Translations under genes and position numbers: made by a program
The notes under the pieces: generated by a model
Seen by the model: only the letters and a program-made list of their open reading frames with translations
What the model was told of the DNA's origin: nothing
Database searches by the model: none
Assembly: GCF_012769535.1 (NCBI RefSeq)
Contig: NZ_CP046565.1
Location: 620,001 to 684,000, forward strand
DNA length: 64,000 nucleotides
Source of the DNA: Methylococcus geothermalis
Lineage (GTDB): Bacteria > Pseudomonadota > Gammaproteobacteria > Methylococcales > Methylococcaceae
Reading direction: 5' to 3'
Part shown: positions 25,602 through 36,274 of the stretch, one piece after another
How the letters are laid out: each line of letters opens with the position of its first letter
Numbering within the stretch: the first letter of the stretch is position 1

Positions 25602-25770
25602 TTACAAGTTCACGTCGTTCCTGTTTCCAGGCTTTTCCGCCAACGTGAAATCGGAGCGTGAAACCTCGAATCCCTTTAGCACATTCACCGCATCCCTCAA
25701 GGTTGCCGGCGAGGGATGTGCATGGACCCGGTCAGTCACTCGAATGTCGGCATGCCGCAGTCATGCGCTC
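25602..25770 (-). pseudogene. Decayed C-terminal end of a tyrosine integrase
   Basis: The minus strand reads LRHADIRVTDRVHAHPSPAT, then LRDAVNVLKGF and a stop at 25602-25604. This matches the end of the catalytic domain of tyrosine recombinases (normally LGHADI...VYAHLSP). The catalytic Tyr is His, Gly is Arg, and a TGA lies just upstream of the fragment. It sits between two tRNA genes, both typical integration targets. Confidence 0.65.
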
Positions 25771-25802
25771 ACCGTCTGAATCGGTGCTAGGGGCTGAGAC
25801 AA

Positions 25803-25836
25803 CAAAAAACCCGCTAAGCCTTGTAGCTTACGGGTT
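25803..25836 (-). terminator. Rho-independent terminator after tRNA-Ser
   Basis: On the minus strand AACCCG/CGGGTT and TAAGC/GCTTA form a stem with one bulged base, followed directly by TTTTTTG. It lies about 25 bp beyond the tRNA-Ser 3' end and would stop that transcript. Confidence 0.7.
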
Positions 25837-25857
25837 CTGAGATGTCATGAGACGAGT

Positions 25858-25953
<96 letters not shown>

Positions 25954-26009
25954 GCGTCAAGCGATGATATTATAACCGACTCGTTACAGACATACGAATG
26001 GTGCGTGAC

Positions 26010-27380
26010 ATGAATTCAAAGTTCATGGCGAACGGCGTTCTGAAAGTCGGACAAGTCAGGCTTTTGTTTCGCAAGTTCAATCGCCGTACCCGCCAGCGCT
26101 GTCTCGGCGCGGGTGTCGCGGCGCTGCTGGTGTCACAGCTTTACGGCTGCGGTAATCCGGTTCCGGAGCAGCGCAAGCTGCCGCAATTCGACAGGATCAG
26201 GGCCGCCGGAGAGCTCCGGGTGCTGATCCGCCACAAGCGTTTCTCCTCGTCCCGGACGGCTTGGGGCCCGGCCGGTTTCGAGCGCGACCTCCTCCAAAAA
26301 TTTGCCGAATATCTTGGCGTCAGGCTCCGGTTCATTCCCGTCCAGGCCCGAAGCCTAGCGGAACGGCTGGGCGACGGCGACGCTGATCTGGCGGCGATTC
26401 CTTCCCATTCGCCGGCCCGTATCGGCGACGCAACGCAAGGAGGCATGACGCGTGTCGCCGATGGCGAGCCTCCACCGTTCGCCGAGGTTACGCGGGTCGG
26501 CGGCTGGATAGCGGCGGCTGCGGGTGGCCTTCGGGGAATGGCGCGGAATAGCGCACAGAAGTTCAATCCACGGCTCGCCCTTGCGGAATATCCGCATCGC
26601 GGTGTACGTGCGTTGAGGTGGGCCATCCCTGAAAGCGCCGGTGTTCGCGGCTCGCGGGCGCTGGCCTTGATGTTCGCCGACCCGGAGGGCGAATATCTGG
26701 CGCGGGCGGCCGAGAATTTCTTCCGCGACCTGCGGGAGCACAAAGGACTCGATCAGTTGGCCGATCGCCACTTCGGTCATCGCGAGGGTATCGATACCGC
26801 CCTCGATCGCACGCTGCGCACGTCCTACAGCCGTCAGTTGGGCAAATACCGCAGGATTTTCGTCGAGGCAGGGGAACGCCACGGCCTGGATTGGCGGCTG
26901 CTTGCGGCGGTGGCTTTCCAGGAATCGAAATGGGATGGCAATGCCGTGTCGGCCGAAGGCGTGCGTGGCATGATGATGCTGACCGGCACGACGGCACGCG
27001 AACTGGGGGTCGACCGCAACAATGCGGGGCAGAGCATTCACGGCGGCGCACGCTACCTCAAGGAAGTCTGGTCGCGCTTGCCGGGCGAGATCGCCGAGCC
27101 GGACCGCACCTGGTTTGCGCTTTCCGCCTACAACTTGGGTTTAGGCCGCGTTGAAAGCGCGCGCCGCCTGGCGAAAGGCATGGGGCGCGATCCCAACAAG
27201 TGGATCGAGCTCAAGAAGACCTTGCCGCTGGTCGGCGCCAAACGCAGCGGCGGCCGTCCTCGCCGTCCTTCGGCACGCGGGAAGCTGACGGTCCACTACG
27301 TGAACCGGGTGCGACACTACTACGACCTGCTGGTCCGACTCAGCGAGAAGAAGCGAAACGGACAGTCGGAGCAAGGCTAG
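26010..27380 (+). CDS. MltF-like membrane-bound lytic transglycosylase (SBP + SLT)
   Basis: About 456 residues. An N-terminal hydrophobic segment ends in QLYGC, a probable lipobox. A solute-binding-protein-like domain follows (LRVLIRHKRF, GFERDLLQKFAEYLGVRL), then the SLT lysozyme-like domain with the catalytic Glu in AVAFQESKWD and SAYNLGLGRV. It cleaves peptidoglycan glycan strands. The SBP domain is shorter and degenerate in its second lobe compared with E. coli MltF, so its regulatory ligand binding may be lost. Its stop overlaps convergent tadA by four bases. Confidence 0.8.
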   Translation: MNSKFMANGVLKVGQVRLLFRKFNRRTRQRCLGAGVAALLVSQLYGCGNPVPEQRKLPQFDRIRAAGELRVLIRHKRFSSSRTAWGPAGFERDLLQKFAEYLGVRLRFIPVQARSLAERLGDGDADLAAIPSHSPARIGDATQGGMTRVADGEPPPFAEVTRVGGWIAAAAGGLRGMARNSAQKFNPRLALAEYPHRGVRALRWAIPESAGVRGSRALALMFADPEGEYLARAAENFFRDLREHKGLDQLADRHFGHREGIDTALDRTLRTSYSRQLGKYRRIFVEAGERHGLDWRLLAAVAFQESKWDGNAVSAEGVRGMMMLTGTTARELGVDRNNAGQSIHGGARYLKEVWSRLPGEIAEPDRTWFALSAYNLGLGRVESARRLAKGMGRDPNKWIELKKTLPLVGAKRSGGRPRRPSARGKLTVHYVNRVRHYYDLLVRLSEKKRNGQSEQG

Positions 27381-27841
27381 CGGCGGTTCCGGAAGAAGTT
27401 TCGCAGGAGCTGGCCGCATTCCTCGGCCAGCACGCCTTCCGTCAGCTCGACCCGGTGATTCATGAACTCGGCATCGTTGAGCCGGACTGCGCTCACCGCC
27501 GCGCCGCGCTTGGGATCGGCGGCGCCGAACACCAGCCGGCCAACGCGGGCGTGCAGGATCGCGCCCATGCACATGGCGCAGGGTTCGAGCGTGACGTACA
27601 GCGTCGTATCCACCAGCCGATAATTGCCCACGCGCGCGCCGGCGGCGCGCAAGGCGACGATTTCCGCATGGGCGGAGGGGTCGTGGGTGGAAATGGGCCG
27701 GTTGTAGCCTTCGCCCAGGATTTCGCCGTCCTTGACCAGCACCGCTCCGATGGGGACTTCGCCCGCCGATTCGGCGGTCCGAGCCAAGTCCAGGGCTTGG
27801 TGCATCCAGGTTTCGTCAGAGCGTGGTTCGCTCATTCCCAC
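27377..27841 (-). CDS. tadA: TadA, tRNA-specific adenosine-34 deaminase
   Basis: A 154-residue cytidine-deaminase-fold enzyme with the zinc site HAE (SAHAEIVAL) and PCAMC. It converts A34 to inosine in tRNA-Arg(ACG). It overlaps the guaA 3' end by ten bases and follows it on the same strand, a common arrangement in gammaproteobacteria. Confidence 0.92.
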   Translation of the reverse strand: MGMSEPRSDETWMHQALDLARTAESAGEVPIGAVLVKDGEILGEGYNRPISTHDPSAHAEIVALRAAGARVGNYRLVDTTLYVTLEPCAMCMGAILHARVGRLVFGAADPKRGAAVSAVRLNDAEFMNHRVELTEGVLAEECGQLLRNFFRNRR

Positions 27842-29406
27842 TCGATCGTCGCCGGCGGTTTCCCCGAGATGTCGTAGGTGACCCGGGAGATACCAGGGAC
27901 TTCGTTGATGATGCGGCGCGAGACGAGGTCGAGGAAGTCGTAGGGCAGGTGGGCCCAGCGGGCGGTCATGAAGTCGACGGTTTCCACCGCGCGCAGCGCG
28001 ACCACGTAGTCATAGCGGCGGCCGTCGCCCATCACGCCGACCGATTTCACCGGCAGGAAGACGGCGAAGGCCTGACTGACCTTGTCGTACAGGTCGTGGC
28101 GGTAGAGTTCTTCGATGAAGATGGCGTCGGCGCGGCGCAGGAGGTCGGCGTACTCTTTCCTGACCTCGCCGAGGATGCGCACGCCCAGGCCGGGGCCGGG
28201 GAAGGGGTGGCGGTAGACCATTTCATACGGCAGGCCGAGTTCGAGGCCGATCTGGCGGACTTCGTCCTTGAACAGCTCCCGCAGCGGCTCGACCAGCTGC
28301 AGCTTCATGGTCTCCGGCAGGCCACCCACGTTGTGATGTGACTTGATGACGTGTGCCTTGCCGGTCTTGGAACCGGCGGATTCGATCACGTCCGGGTAGA
28401 TGGTACCCTGGGCCAGCCAGCGGGCGTCTTCGATCTTCGCTGCTTCTTCGTCGAAGATTTCCACGAACAGCCGGCCGATGATCTTGCGCTTGGCTTCGGG
28501 GTCGGCGATTCCCTGGAGGGCGCCCAGGAAGCGGCCTTCGGCATTGACCCGAATGACCCGCACGCCCATGTGTTCGGCGAAGGTCGCCATGACCTGGTCA
28601 CCTTCGTTGAGGCGGAGGAGGCCGGTATCGACGAAGACGCAGGTCAGCTGTTCGCCGATGGCATGCTGGAGCAGGGCGGCGACCACGGATGAGTCCACCC
28701 CGCCGGACAGGCCCAGTACCACGCGTTCGGCGCCGACCTTCGTCCGCACCTTGCCGATGGCGTCCTCGATGATGTTGCCCGTGGTCCAGCGGGCTTCGCA
28801 CTGGCACAGCTTGCGCACGAAGCGCTCCAGGATGCGCTTGCCCTGGCGGGTGTGGGTCACTTCCGGGTGGAACTGCAGTGCGTAGAAGCGCCGTTCCTCG
28901 TCCGCCATGCCGGCGATGGGCGCGCTGTCGGTGCTGGCGATCAGCTTGAAGCCGGGCGGCAGGCCGACCACCTGGTCGCCGTGGCTCATCCACACGTCGA
29001 GCAGCCCATAGCCTTCGGGCGTGGTGTGGTCCTCGATCTCGTTCAGCAGTTGCGAATGGCCGTGCGCGCGCACCTGGGCATAGCCGAATTCGCGGTGCTC
29101 GACGGCCTCGACCTTGCCGCCGAGCTGTGCCGCCATGGTCTGCATGCCGTAGCAGATGCCGAGCACCGGCACGCCATGGGTGAACACCGAGGCCGGGGCG
29201 CGGGGCGTGTCCGCGCCGGTGACGCTCTCGGGACCGCCAGACAGGATGATGCCCTGGGGAGCGAATTCGGTTATGAAGTCGTCGCCGCAGTCGTAGGGAT
29301 GGATTTCGCTGTAGACCCCGAGTTCGCGCACCCGCCGCGCGATCAGCTGGGTGTACTGGGAGCCGAAATCCAGGATCAGGATTTTTTGGGCGTGGATGTC
29401 GGTCAT
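27832..29406 (-). CDS. guaA: GuaA, GMP synthase (glutamine-hydrolysing)
   Basis: 524 residues. The N-terminal class I glutamine amidotransferase has the nucleophile in LGICYGMQ and His/Glu in QFHPEVTHT. The ATP pyrophosphatase domain has the P-loop GLSGGVDSS. The C-terminal dimerisation part ends in TIEWE, as expected. It aminates XMP to GMP. The ATG at 29406 begins 23 bp downstream of the guaB stop, so guaB-guaA-tadA form an operon. Confidence 0.97.
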   Translation of the reverse strand: MTDIHAQKILILDFGSQYTQLIARRVRELGVYSEIHPYDCGDDFITEFAPQGIILSGGPESVTGADTPRAPASVFTHGVPVLGICYGMQTMAAQLGGKVEAVEHREFGYAQVRAHGHSQLLNEIEDHTTPEGYGLLDVWMSHGDQVVGLPPGFKLIASTDSAPIAGMADEERRFYALQFHPEVTHTRQGKRILERFVRKLCQCEARWTTGNIIEDAIGKVRTKVGAERVVLGLSGGVDSSVVAALLQHAIGEQLTCVFVDTGLLRLNEGDQVMATFAEHMGVRVIRVNAEGRFLGALQGIADPEAKRKIIGRLFVEIFDEEAAKIEDARWLAQGTIYPDVIESAGSKTGKAHVIKSHHNVGGLPETMKLQLVEPLRELFKDEVRQIGLELGLPYEMVYRHPFPGPGLGVRILGEVRKEYADLLRRADAIFIEELYRHDLYDKVSQAFAVFLPVKSVGVMGDGRRYDYVVALRAVETVDFMTARWAHLPYDFLDLVSRRIINEVPGISRVTYDISGKPPATIEWE

Positions 29407-29429
29407 CGGGGGTTTGCGAGGTTCCGGTT

Positions 29430-30893
29430 TCAGTCGAGGCGGTAGTTCGGCGCTTCCTTGGTGATGGTCACATCGTGAACATGGCTCTCGCGCATGCCCG
29501 CCGTGGTCACCCTCACGAAGTTGGCGTGCTCGCGCATTTCCTCGATGGTCCTGCAACCGGTATAGCCCATGGAGGCGCGGACGCCGCCGACCAGTTGATG
29601 CAGGATGGCGATGAGGCTGCCCTTGTGCGGGACCCGGCCTTCGATGCCTTCCGGCACCAGTTTTTCGGCCTCGGTGCTGTCCTGGAAATAGCGGTCGCTG
29701 GAGCCTTGCTGCTGGGCCATGGCGCCCATCGAACCCATGCCGCGGTAGGCCTTGTAGGAGCGGCCCTGGTACAGCTCGACTTCGCCGGGCGACTCTTCGG
29801 TGCCGGCGAACAGTCCGCCGATCATCACGCAGTGGGCGCCGGCGGCGATCGCTTTGGCCACGTCGCCCGAGTAGCGGATGCCGCCGTCGGCGATGACGGG
29901 AATGCCGGTGCCGGCCAGTGCCTCGGCGACATTGGAGACCGCGCTAATCTGCGGTACGCCGACGCCGGCGATGATGCGGGTGGTGCAGATCGAGCCGGGG
30001 CCGATGCCGACCTTGACCGCGTCGGCCCCCGCTTCCGCCAGTGCGCGGGCGGCGGCGCCGGTGGCGATGTTGCCGCCGATCACCTGGACCTGCGGGAAGT
30101 GGGTCTTGACCCAGCGCACCCGGTCCAACACGCCCTGGGAATGCCCGTGAGCGGTATCGACCACGATCACGTCGACGCCGGCATCGACCAGCGCTTCAAC
30201 CCGCTCCTCGGTGCCGGCGCCGGTGCCGACGGCAGCGCCTACGCGCAGGCGCTCGAACTCGTCCTTGCAGGCCTGCGGGTAGTCCTTGGACTTCTGGATG
30301 TCTTTCACCGTGATCATGCCGCGGAGCTGGAAGGCTTCGTTGACCACCAGGATCTTTTCGATGCGGTGCTGGTGCAGCAGTCGGATGGCCTCCTCCTTGC
30401 TCGATCCTTCCTGCACCGTGACCAGGCGTTCCTTCGGCGTCATCGCCTTGGTGACGGGTTCGTCGTAGCGGGTTTCGAAACGCAAGTCGCGGGCGGTGAC
30501 GATGCCGACCAGTTCGTCACCGTCCACCACGGGGACGCCGGAGATGTTGCGGGCCCGCGTCAGCTCCATGACCTCGCGGATGGTTGTGGTCGGCGGCACG
30601 GTGATCGGCTCCTTGATCACGCCGCTTTCGTATTTCTTGACGCAGCGAACCTCATAGGCTTGGCGCTCTGCGGTCATGTTCTTGTGGATGATGCCGATGC
30701 CGCCTTCCTGGGCGATGGTGATCGCGAGTCTGGCCTCGGTCACGGTGTCCATGGCGGCCGACAGCAGGGGGATGTTCAGCGGGATGCCCCGGGTGAGCCG
30801 GGTGCTCAGGGAAACGTCGCGGGGGAGCACGTTCGAATACGCAGGAACCAGCAGGACGTCATCGAAAGTCAGCGCTTCTTGATCGATACGCAT
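29430..30893 (-). CDS. guaB: GuaB, IMP dehydrogenase
   Basis: 487 residues, normal family length. A TIM barrel is interrupted by two CBS domains (about residues 95-205). The catalytic Cys lies in [11 protein letters not shown] and the mobile flap includes [10 protein letters not shown]. It oxidises IMP to XMP with NAD+. The ATG at 30893 follows GGGAG. Confidence 0.97.
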   Translation of the reverse strand: MRIDQEALTFDDVLLVPAYSNVLPRDVSLSTRLTRGIPLNIPLLSAAMDTVTEARLAITIAQEGGIGIIHKNMTAERQAYEVRCVKKYESGVIKEPITVPPTTTIREVMELTRARNISGVPVVDGDELVGIVTARDLRFETRYDEPVTKAMTPKERLVTVQEGSSKEEAIRLLHQHRIEKILVVNEAFQLRGMITVKDIQKSKDYPQACKDEFERLRVGAAVGTGAGTEERVEALVDAGVDVIVVDTAHGHSQGVLDRVRWVKTHFPQVQVIGGNIATGAAARALAEAGADAVKVGIGPGSICTTRIIAGVGVPQISAVSNVAEALAGTGIPVIADGGIRYSGDVAKAIAAGAHCVMIGGLFAGTEESPGEVELYQGRSYKAYRGMGSMGAMAQQQGSSDRYFQDSTEAEKLVPEGIEGRVPHKGSLIAILHQLVGGVRASMGYTGCRTIEEMREHANFVRVTTAGMRESHVHDVTITKEAPNYRLD

Positions 30894-30923
30894 GGGATAC
30901 TCCCGGCAGGTAAAAAACTGATT

Positions 30924-30951
30924 AGTCTAACCTTTTTTCTGCCGATGTAAA
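30924..30951 (-). promoter_or_regulatory. Sigma-70 promoter of guaB
   Basis: On the minus strand TTTACA and TAGACT are separated by 16 bases, about 30 bp upstream of the guaB start. The insertion sequence begins about 20 bp upstream of the -35 element, so upstream activator sites may have been displaced. Confidence 0.55.
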
Positions 30952-30972
30952 CCGGCAGCCTTGTCCAATGAC

Positions 30973-32337
30973 ACATGAGCCTGAACGAGGGTGTGTATTT
31001 CCAGCGTGAGATGAGCCTGAAGGGGCGAGGGTTGGGATCATGGAGACATGATCGTGACCTTACAGACCCAAAACCTTCGAACCCTCGCCCAGGTGCGGGC
31101 CTTCGTGGCCGGCATTGAGGCGGTTTCCTTCCAACTGACCGATCGGGAAAGCGCCTACGCCTGGATGACCGATATGCTCGCCCGTTTTCGCTACCGTTCT
31201 TGCTCTCGCGCCGACAAAGGGGTGCTGCGCCTTTATCTGGCCAAGGTGACGGGGCTGTCGCGTGCGCAGGTGGCGCGCTGCATCAGGCAGTTTTTGGCGA
31301 GCGGCCATATCGAAGACCGCCGAGGTGCTCCCGCCGTGCCCTTTGTGCGGCGCTATACGGATGAGGACGTGCGTCTTTTGGCCGAGATGGATGCCTTGCA
31401 TGGCACGCTCTCCGGGACGACCACGCGCAAGCTGTGCGAACGTGCGTATCGCGTGCATGGCGATGTTCGCTTTGTGCGGCTGGCGGGCATCTCCAACGGG
31501 CATCTGTACAACCTGCGCCGGCACAAGACCTATGAGGCCCGCCGCGGCGTCTTCGACAAGACCCGGCCGGTGAAGGTGGCCATCGGTGAGCGGCGTCGCC
31601 CCCATCCTGCCGGGCAGCCGGGCTTTGTGCGCGTCGATAGCGTCCACCAGGGCGATTGGGACGGCATCAAGGGGGTGTATCTCATCAACGCGGTGGATGA
31701 GGTGACCCAGTTCCAGGCCGTCTTTGCCGTGGAGCACATCAGCGAGGCCTATTTGCTGCCGGTGCTCTCCGCCATGATGGACGCCTTCCCCTTCGTGATT
31801 CGGGGCTTCCACAGCGACAACGGCGCCGAGTTCATCAACTACAAGGTGGCCGCGCTCTTGGAGATGCGCCACGAGCAGACCAAGTCACGCTCGCGCAAGA
31901 CGACGGACAATGCCCTGGTGGAGAGCAAGAACGCCTCCACCGTGCGCAAGTACCTGGGCTACAGCCACATCCCGCAACACTGCGCGAGTCTCGTCAATGC
32001 CTTCACGGTGGAGGTGCTCTCGCCTTACCTGAACTTCCACCGCCCCTGCCACTTCCCCACCGAATACGTGGACAAGAAGGGGCGTATGCGCAAGCGCTAC
32101 CGCTACGAGGACATGATGACGCCGTATGAGAAGCTGCGCTCGCTGCCCGAGGTGCAGCGCTTCCTGAAGCCGGGCCTTACCCTGGAAAAACTGGAGACAA
32201 TAGCCTTCGCATGCAGCGATAATGAGGCCGCCCAACACCTCAACCAGGCCAGGGCAACACTCTTTCAAACCATCAGCCAATCCCAACCTCGCGCCGCCTG
32301 ATTCCCACCCCTCACTCCCCTTCGTTCAGGCTCATGT
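30973..32337 (+). mobile_element. Insertion sequence with perfect 16-bp terminal inverted repeats
   Basis: ACATGAGCCTGAACGA at 30973-30988 is exactly inverted at 32322-32337, enclosing one transposase gene. A partial extra copy, GATGAGCCTGAA, lies near 31010. A short outer inverted pair TCCAAT (30964-30969) / ATTGGA (32342-32347) may be part of the element or chance. I see no clear target-site duplication. Confidence 0.85.
31048..32301 (+). CDS. DDE transposase (integrase-core type)
   Basis: A 417-residue protein with an N-terminal helix-turn-helix region (LSRAQVARCIRQFL) and an rve/DDE integrase core. Candidate catalytic residues are Asp in VRVDSVHQGD, Asp in FHSDNGAEF and Glu in NALVESKN. 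The frame is intact and a GGAGA ribosome-binding site precedes the ATG, so the element may be active. I cannot place it in an IS family from sequence alone. Confidence 0.85.
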   Translation: MIVTLQTQNLRTLAQVRAFVAGIEAVSFQLTDRESAYAWMTDMLARFRYRSCSRADKGVLRLYLAKVTGLSRAQVARCIRQFLASGHIEDRRGAPAVPFVRRYTDEDVRLLAEMDALHGTLSGTTTRKLCERAYRVHGDVRFVRLAGISNGHLYNLRRHKTYEARRGVFDKTRPVKVAIGERRRPHPAGQPGFVRVDSVHQGDWDGIKGVYLINAVDEVTQFQAVFAVEHISEAYLLPVLSAMMDAFPFVIRGFHSDNGAEFINYKVAALLEMRHEQTKSRSRKTTDNALVESKNASTVRKYLGYSHIPQHCASLVNAFTVEVLSPYLNFHRPCHFPTEYVDKKGRMRKRYRYEDMMTPYEKLRSLPEVQRFLKPGLTLEKLETIAFACSDNEAAQHLNQARATLFQTISQSQPRAA

Positions 32338-32372
32338 CTGGATTGGAAAATACTCCCCTCGAGGGCGAGGCG

Positions 32373-34736
32373 TCACGGCGCCGGCCGCAGCCGCAGCGTC
32401 TCCTGTGCCGGCCCCGGCTCGAACGGCAGGGGCCGGCCGGCGGCCCAGGCATCCTGCTGATCGCGGTAGTGCGGCGATAGCGGATGGCCGGACTGCCCGG
32501 CCGGCATGTGCAGGATGCCGTCGCCATGATGACCGGGCGATACCACTAGCCGTTCGCTGGCCCCCTGATGGGGCGTCAGCACCCGGACGCAGTAGCCGCC
32601 ACAGCCGGCGCCGTCCACTTCCGGCATGTCCAGCAGCGCCGACACCAGGGGCAGGTTCCTGCTGAAGGGATGCCGGACCGCCACCCGGTTGACCCGGCCC
32701 CAGGGCAGATCCTTGAGTTCGGCGACGCTGAATTCCTGCTTGAGTTCGTCCACGCTTTGCCTGAGCACGCCGCGCAGAAAGCCTTCCCAGGACCCGCTGC
32801 GGTCCGGGACGGTGCCCGGCAGGCGGGAGGAAATCAGCGCGCGCAGCGGCGTCTCCGCCTCGCGCCAGGCATAGACGAAGCTGGGATCGGCCTGGCTGCA
32901 ATTCGCCAGGAGGCGGGAGAACACGGTGCGGGCGAGATTGCGGCGGTAGCGGACCAGCAGCGCGATGCCCCGGCTGTCCGCCTCCATCCGGCCATCCCAG
33001 GCTTCCACCGCCCGGCGGGCGTCGGCGAGAGCCGGATCGCCGGCGGCCGCCGTCCATGCCAGGACCAGGTCGCGGTAGAATTCAAAAAACTCGCTGCGGG
33101 TATCGAGCTGCAAACCGAACAGCTCGCGCTCGGTTAGCGCCTGCGCATTCTTCAGGCTTTCGCCGATGCGGTAGGCGCGGTAGCTGTTGGAATAGTTGTG
33201 GCCGAGGACATAGGGGTAATCGCGGCCCACCGTGCGGTTGTTGGCCGTGGCAAGGAAGCCCGAGGCGGGATCGACGACCCGCGGCAGCCGTTCGGGCGGG
33301 ACGAAGCCGTCCCAGGCGGCGGCCCCGTCGCTCCAGCTCCGGCTCACCGAACCGTCGAAACCGCGCCGCAGTGGAAAGCGGCCGGTGAGGGTCCAGGCGA
33401 TACGCCCTGCCCGGTCGGCCAGCACCACGTTCTGGGGCGGGTTTCCGGTGCGGTTCATGACCCTGATGGCCGATTCCAGGTCGCCGGCGCCGTCCATGTC
33501 CAGCAATCCGAGATCGACCCCTTGGGCCTCGAGCGCGGTCCAGCGCAGCGCCACCGGCTGGCCCACCAGCGGCTCGGTCATGACCGGTCCCCAGCGGCTG
33601 GATTTCAGCACCAGCGTCTGATCCGCGCCGTCCTTCACGCGCACGGTTTCGGTGCGCGTGTCCAGCGTCGCCCAGCCTTCGGGCGTGCGGTAACGGTCGG
33701 GCTCGGAGGCATGCATCTCCAGCTTCACCAGGTCGAGCACGTCCGCGTCGACATTGGTGAAGCCCCAGGCGATCCGGCCGTTGCTTCCCGCGACCAGCAG
33801 CGGCAGGCCGGGAAGGGTCACGCCGCTCATCACGGCCTCGCCATAGCGCAGTTCGGCCCGGTACCAGATGTTGGGCACGCCCAGGTTCAGATGCATGTCG
33901 TTGGCGACGATCGCCCGGCCGTCCCGGGTCCGGCTGCCCGCCACCGCCCAGTTGTTGGACCCGGCGGCCAGCGCCTCGGCGTCTACCCTGGCGCCCAGCT
34001 CCGGCGGCGGGGCCTCGCCCAGCAGTTTCGCCAGCGCGGTCGCAGGGACCGGCTGTGCGGGACGGCGCGATCCGTTTCCCCCGGCGATGACCGAGGTGTA
34101 GGCGTCGACGTCCGGTGTCAGGAACGCCACAACCTCGGCGGGCAAGGTTTCGGCCATCACGCTGAGCATGCGCTCTTCCTCCGGATGGCCGTTGAGGGTT
34201 TGGAACATGTTGAGGCCGACCAGCAGGCTGTCCTCCGCCCGCCAAGGCTTGGGCGCGTAACCGAGGACCAGCATTTCCGGTGGCGGGACGGTCTGTTCGG
34301 CCATGCGGGCATTGACGCCCTCGACGTAAGCCTCGAGCGCCCGCCGCTGGGATTCGGGCAAGCCGGCGACGATGGCCGCCGCCGCACGCTCGAAGGCATA
34401 GACGCGCTGCGCCCGGTCGTGGGCCAGCGCCTGTTCGCCGAAGATTTCGGCCAAGCGGCCCGCGCCTTTGCGCCGCATCAGGTCCATCTGGAACATGCGG
34501 TCGCGGGCGTGCAGGTAACCCAGCGCGCGCAAGGCGTCTTCGCGATTCGCCGCCGCGACCCGCGGAATGCCGAGCGCGTCGAACTCGACGGTGGCGGGAT
34601 GGGCGAGGCCGCGCAGGACGCTCTCGCCCGCCGTGGCGGGCAGCGATGCCGCGGCCTTTTCCAGGCGGGTGCCGGCATAGGTCGCAAGGGCCAGTACGCC
34701 AAACCCGAGCAGATACAGGATATGCTTGAATTTCAT
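32373..34736 (-). CDS. Penicillin acylase family N-terminal nucleophile hydrolase
   Basis: 787 residues. An N-terminal membrane anchor or signal ([17 protein letters not shown]) leads into the alpha chain. The beta-chain start is marked by [12 protein letters not shown], where the Ser becomes the catalytic N-terminal residue after self-cleavage. [24 protein letters not shown] and the asparagine-rich ATANNRTVG follow as in penicillin G / acyl-homoserine-lactone acylases. The amide substrate is unknown. The stop lies 35 bp from the insertion sequence end. I use the ATG at 34736. Confidence 0.85.
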   Translation of the reverse strand: MKFKHILYLLGFGVLALATYAGTRLEKAAASLPATAGESVLRGLAHPATVEFDALGIPRVAAANREDALRALGYLHARDRMFQMDLMRRKGAGRLAEIFGEQALAHDRAQRVYAFERAAAAIVAGLPESQRRALEAYVEGVNARMAEQTVPPPEMLVLGYAPKPWRAEDSLLVGLNMFQTLNGHPEEERMLSVMAETLPAEVVAFLTPDVDAYTSVIAGGNGSRRPAQPVPATALAKLLGEAPPPELGARVDAEALAAGSNNWAVAGSRTRDGRAIVANDMHLNLGVPNIWYRAELRYGEAVMSGVTLPGLPLLVAGSNGRIAWGFTNVDADVLDLVKLEMHASEPDRYRTPEGWATLDTRTETVRVKDGADQTLVLKSSRWGPVMTEPLVGQPVALRWTALEAQGVDLGLLDMDGAGDLESAIRVMNRTGNPPQNVVLADRAGRIAWTLTGRFPLRRGFDGSVSRSWSDGAAAWDGFVPPERLPRVVDPASGFLATANNRTVGRDYPYVLGHNYSNSYRAYRIGESLKNAQALTERELFGLQLDTRSEFFEFYRDLVLAWTAAAGDPALADARRAVEAWDGRMEADSRGIALLVRYRRNLARTVFSRLLANCSQADPSFVYAWREAETPLRALISSRLPGTVPDRSGSWEGFLRGVLRQSVDELKQEFSVAELKDLPWGRVNRVAVRHPFSRNLPLVSALLDMPEVDGAGCGGYCVRVLTPHQGASERLVVSPGHHGDGILHMPAGQSGHPLSPHYRDQQDAWAAGRPLPFEPGPAQETLRLRPAP

Positions 34737-34809
34737 GGTGGAAGCGCTTCGGCGCCGCAACAGCAATTCGAGTATACTGACGCGCTTTTCATCGGATAAG
34801 CAAGCCCAC

Positions 34810-35541
34810 ATGAGACCCAGCGGACGCAGTCCCGATCAACTCCGGCGTATCGCCTTCACCTGCAACTACACCAAGCATGCCGAAGGCTCGGTGCTCGTCG
34901 AATTCGGCGATACCCGGGTCATCTGCACCGCCAGCGTGGAAGAGCGGGTTCCGCCTTTCCTCAAGGGCAAGGGCAGCGGTTGGATCACCGCCGAGTACGG
35001 CATGCTCCCCCGCGCCACCCACGAACGCACGGGCCGCGAGGCCGCTCGCGGCAAACAGGGGGGGCGGACCATGGAGATCCAGCGCCTGATCGGCCGCTCG
35101 CTGCGCGCCGCGCTGAACCTGGAAGCCCTGGGCGAGCGCACCGTCACCATCGACTGCGACGTCATCCAGGCCGACGGCGGCACCCGCACCGCCTCGATCA
35201 CCGGAGGCTACGTCGCTCTGGTGTTGGCCGTGCAGCGGCTGCTGAAGAGCCGGAAGATCAAGACCAATCCGGTGCATGGCCAGATCGCATCGGTCTCGGT
35301 CGGTATCTGCCAGGGGGTTCCCGTCCTCGACCTGGACTATGCCGAGGACTGCGACGCCGAAACCGACATGAACGTGGTCATGAACGATGCCGGCGCCTTC
35401 ATCGAAATCCAGGGCACGGCCGAAGGCCACGCGTTCCGCCGCGACGAGCTGGACGCCATGCTGCGGCTCGCCGAGAGCGGCATCGCCGATCTGCTGCTGC
35501 ACCAGCAGGAGGCGCTGGAGAGTTGCGGTATCGCACGCTAG
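34810..35541 (+). CDS. rph: RNase PH
   Basis: About 243 residues, normal length. The family begins as here with [23 protein letters not shown]-like and [20 protein letters not shown] segments hold the phosphate- and RNA-binding Arg residues, and [17 protein letters not shown] contains the catalytic region. It trims tRNA 3' ends phosphorolytically. A -10-like TATACT lies about 32 bp upstream of the ATG at 34810. rdgB follows within eight bases, an arrangement common in proteobacteria. Confidence 0.95.
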   Translation: MRPSGRSPDQLRRIAFTCNYTKHAEGSVLVEFGDTRVICTASVEERVPPFLKGKGSGWITAEYGMLPRATHERTGREAARGKQGGRTMEIQRLIGRSLRAALNLEALGERTVTIDCDVIQADGGTRTASITGGYVALVLAVQRLLKSRKIKTNPVHGQIASVSVGICQGVPVLDLDYAEDCDAETDMNVVMNDAGAFIEIQGTAEGHAFRRDELDAMLRLAESGIADLLLHQQEALESCGIAR

Positions 35542-35548
35542 ACATCCC

Positions 35549-36154
35549 ATGTCGGGCAAGTGCGTCCTCGCCAGCAACAACACGGGCAAAATCCGCGAAC
35601 TCCAGGTCTTGCTCGCGCCGCTGGGTTTCGAGATCGTCGCCCAGGGCGCCCTGGGGATTCCGGATGCCGACGAAACCGGTTCCAGCTTCCTCGAAAATGC
35701 GCTCATCAAGGCGCGACATGCGGCCAAGCACAGCGGCCTGCCGGCCATTGCCGACGATTCCGGCCTGGAAGTCGAGGCGCTAGGCGGCGCGCCCGGCGTG
35801 TATTCGGCGCGCTATGCCGGCCCGTCTGCCTCCGACCGCGACAACATCGACAAATTGCTGGCCGCCTTGAACGGCGTCGAGGCCGAGCGCCGCAGTGCGC
35901 GGTTTCGCTGCGTCATGGTGTTCGTCCGCCGCGCCGATGACCCGGCGCCGGTGATCGCCGAAGGGGTCTGGGACGGCGGGATCGGCGAGAGCTGTCGCGG
36001 GAATGGCGGCTTCGGCTACGACCCCGTGTTCATCGTTCCGCAAACCGGCCTTTCGGCGGCCGAACTTCCGCCGGAGGAAAAAAACCGCTTGAGCCACCGC
36101 GGCCAGGCCGCCACGCTTCTTGCCAACCGGCTGCGCGATCTGACGACCGGCTGA
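35549..36154 (+). CDS. rdgB: RdgB, dITP/XTP pyrophosphatase
   Basis: 201 residues of the HAM1 family. The N-terminal CVLASNNTGKIRE binds the phosphates, ADDSGLEVEAL carries the metal-binding Asp pair, and GNGGFGYDPVF and LSHRG complete the active site. It hydrolyses non-canonical purine triphosphates to prevent their incorporation into DNA. The ATG at 35549 lies seven bases after the rph stop. Confidence 0.95.
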   Translation: MSGKCVLASNNTGKIRELQVLLAPLGFEIVAQGALGIPDADETGSSFLENALIKARHAAKHSGLPAIADDSGLEVEALGGAPGVYSARYAGPSASDRDNIDKLLAALNGVEAERRSARFRCVMVFVRRADDPAPVIAEGVWDGGIGESCRGNGGFGYDPVFIVPQTGLSAAELPPEEKNRLSHRGQAATLLANRLRDLTTG

Positions 36155-36274
36155 TCGGGTAGACGCCGCGGGCTGTCATCCCACTGTACATCGACAGCAT
36201 GTGGAAAAGCCACCAAAATTGAGCCTGGCCCCGGCGTTCCGAACGGCCGGCTCCCGCGACGAACAGAGGTGCGC

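Noticed and set aside
29475-30950. 491-codon open frame antisense to guaB
   Set aside because: Shadow of guaB; Ala/Gly/Asp-rich composition and no recognisable domain.
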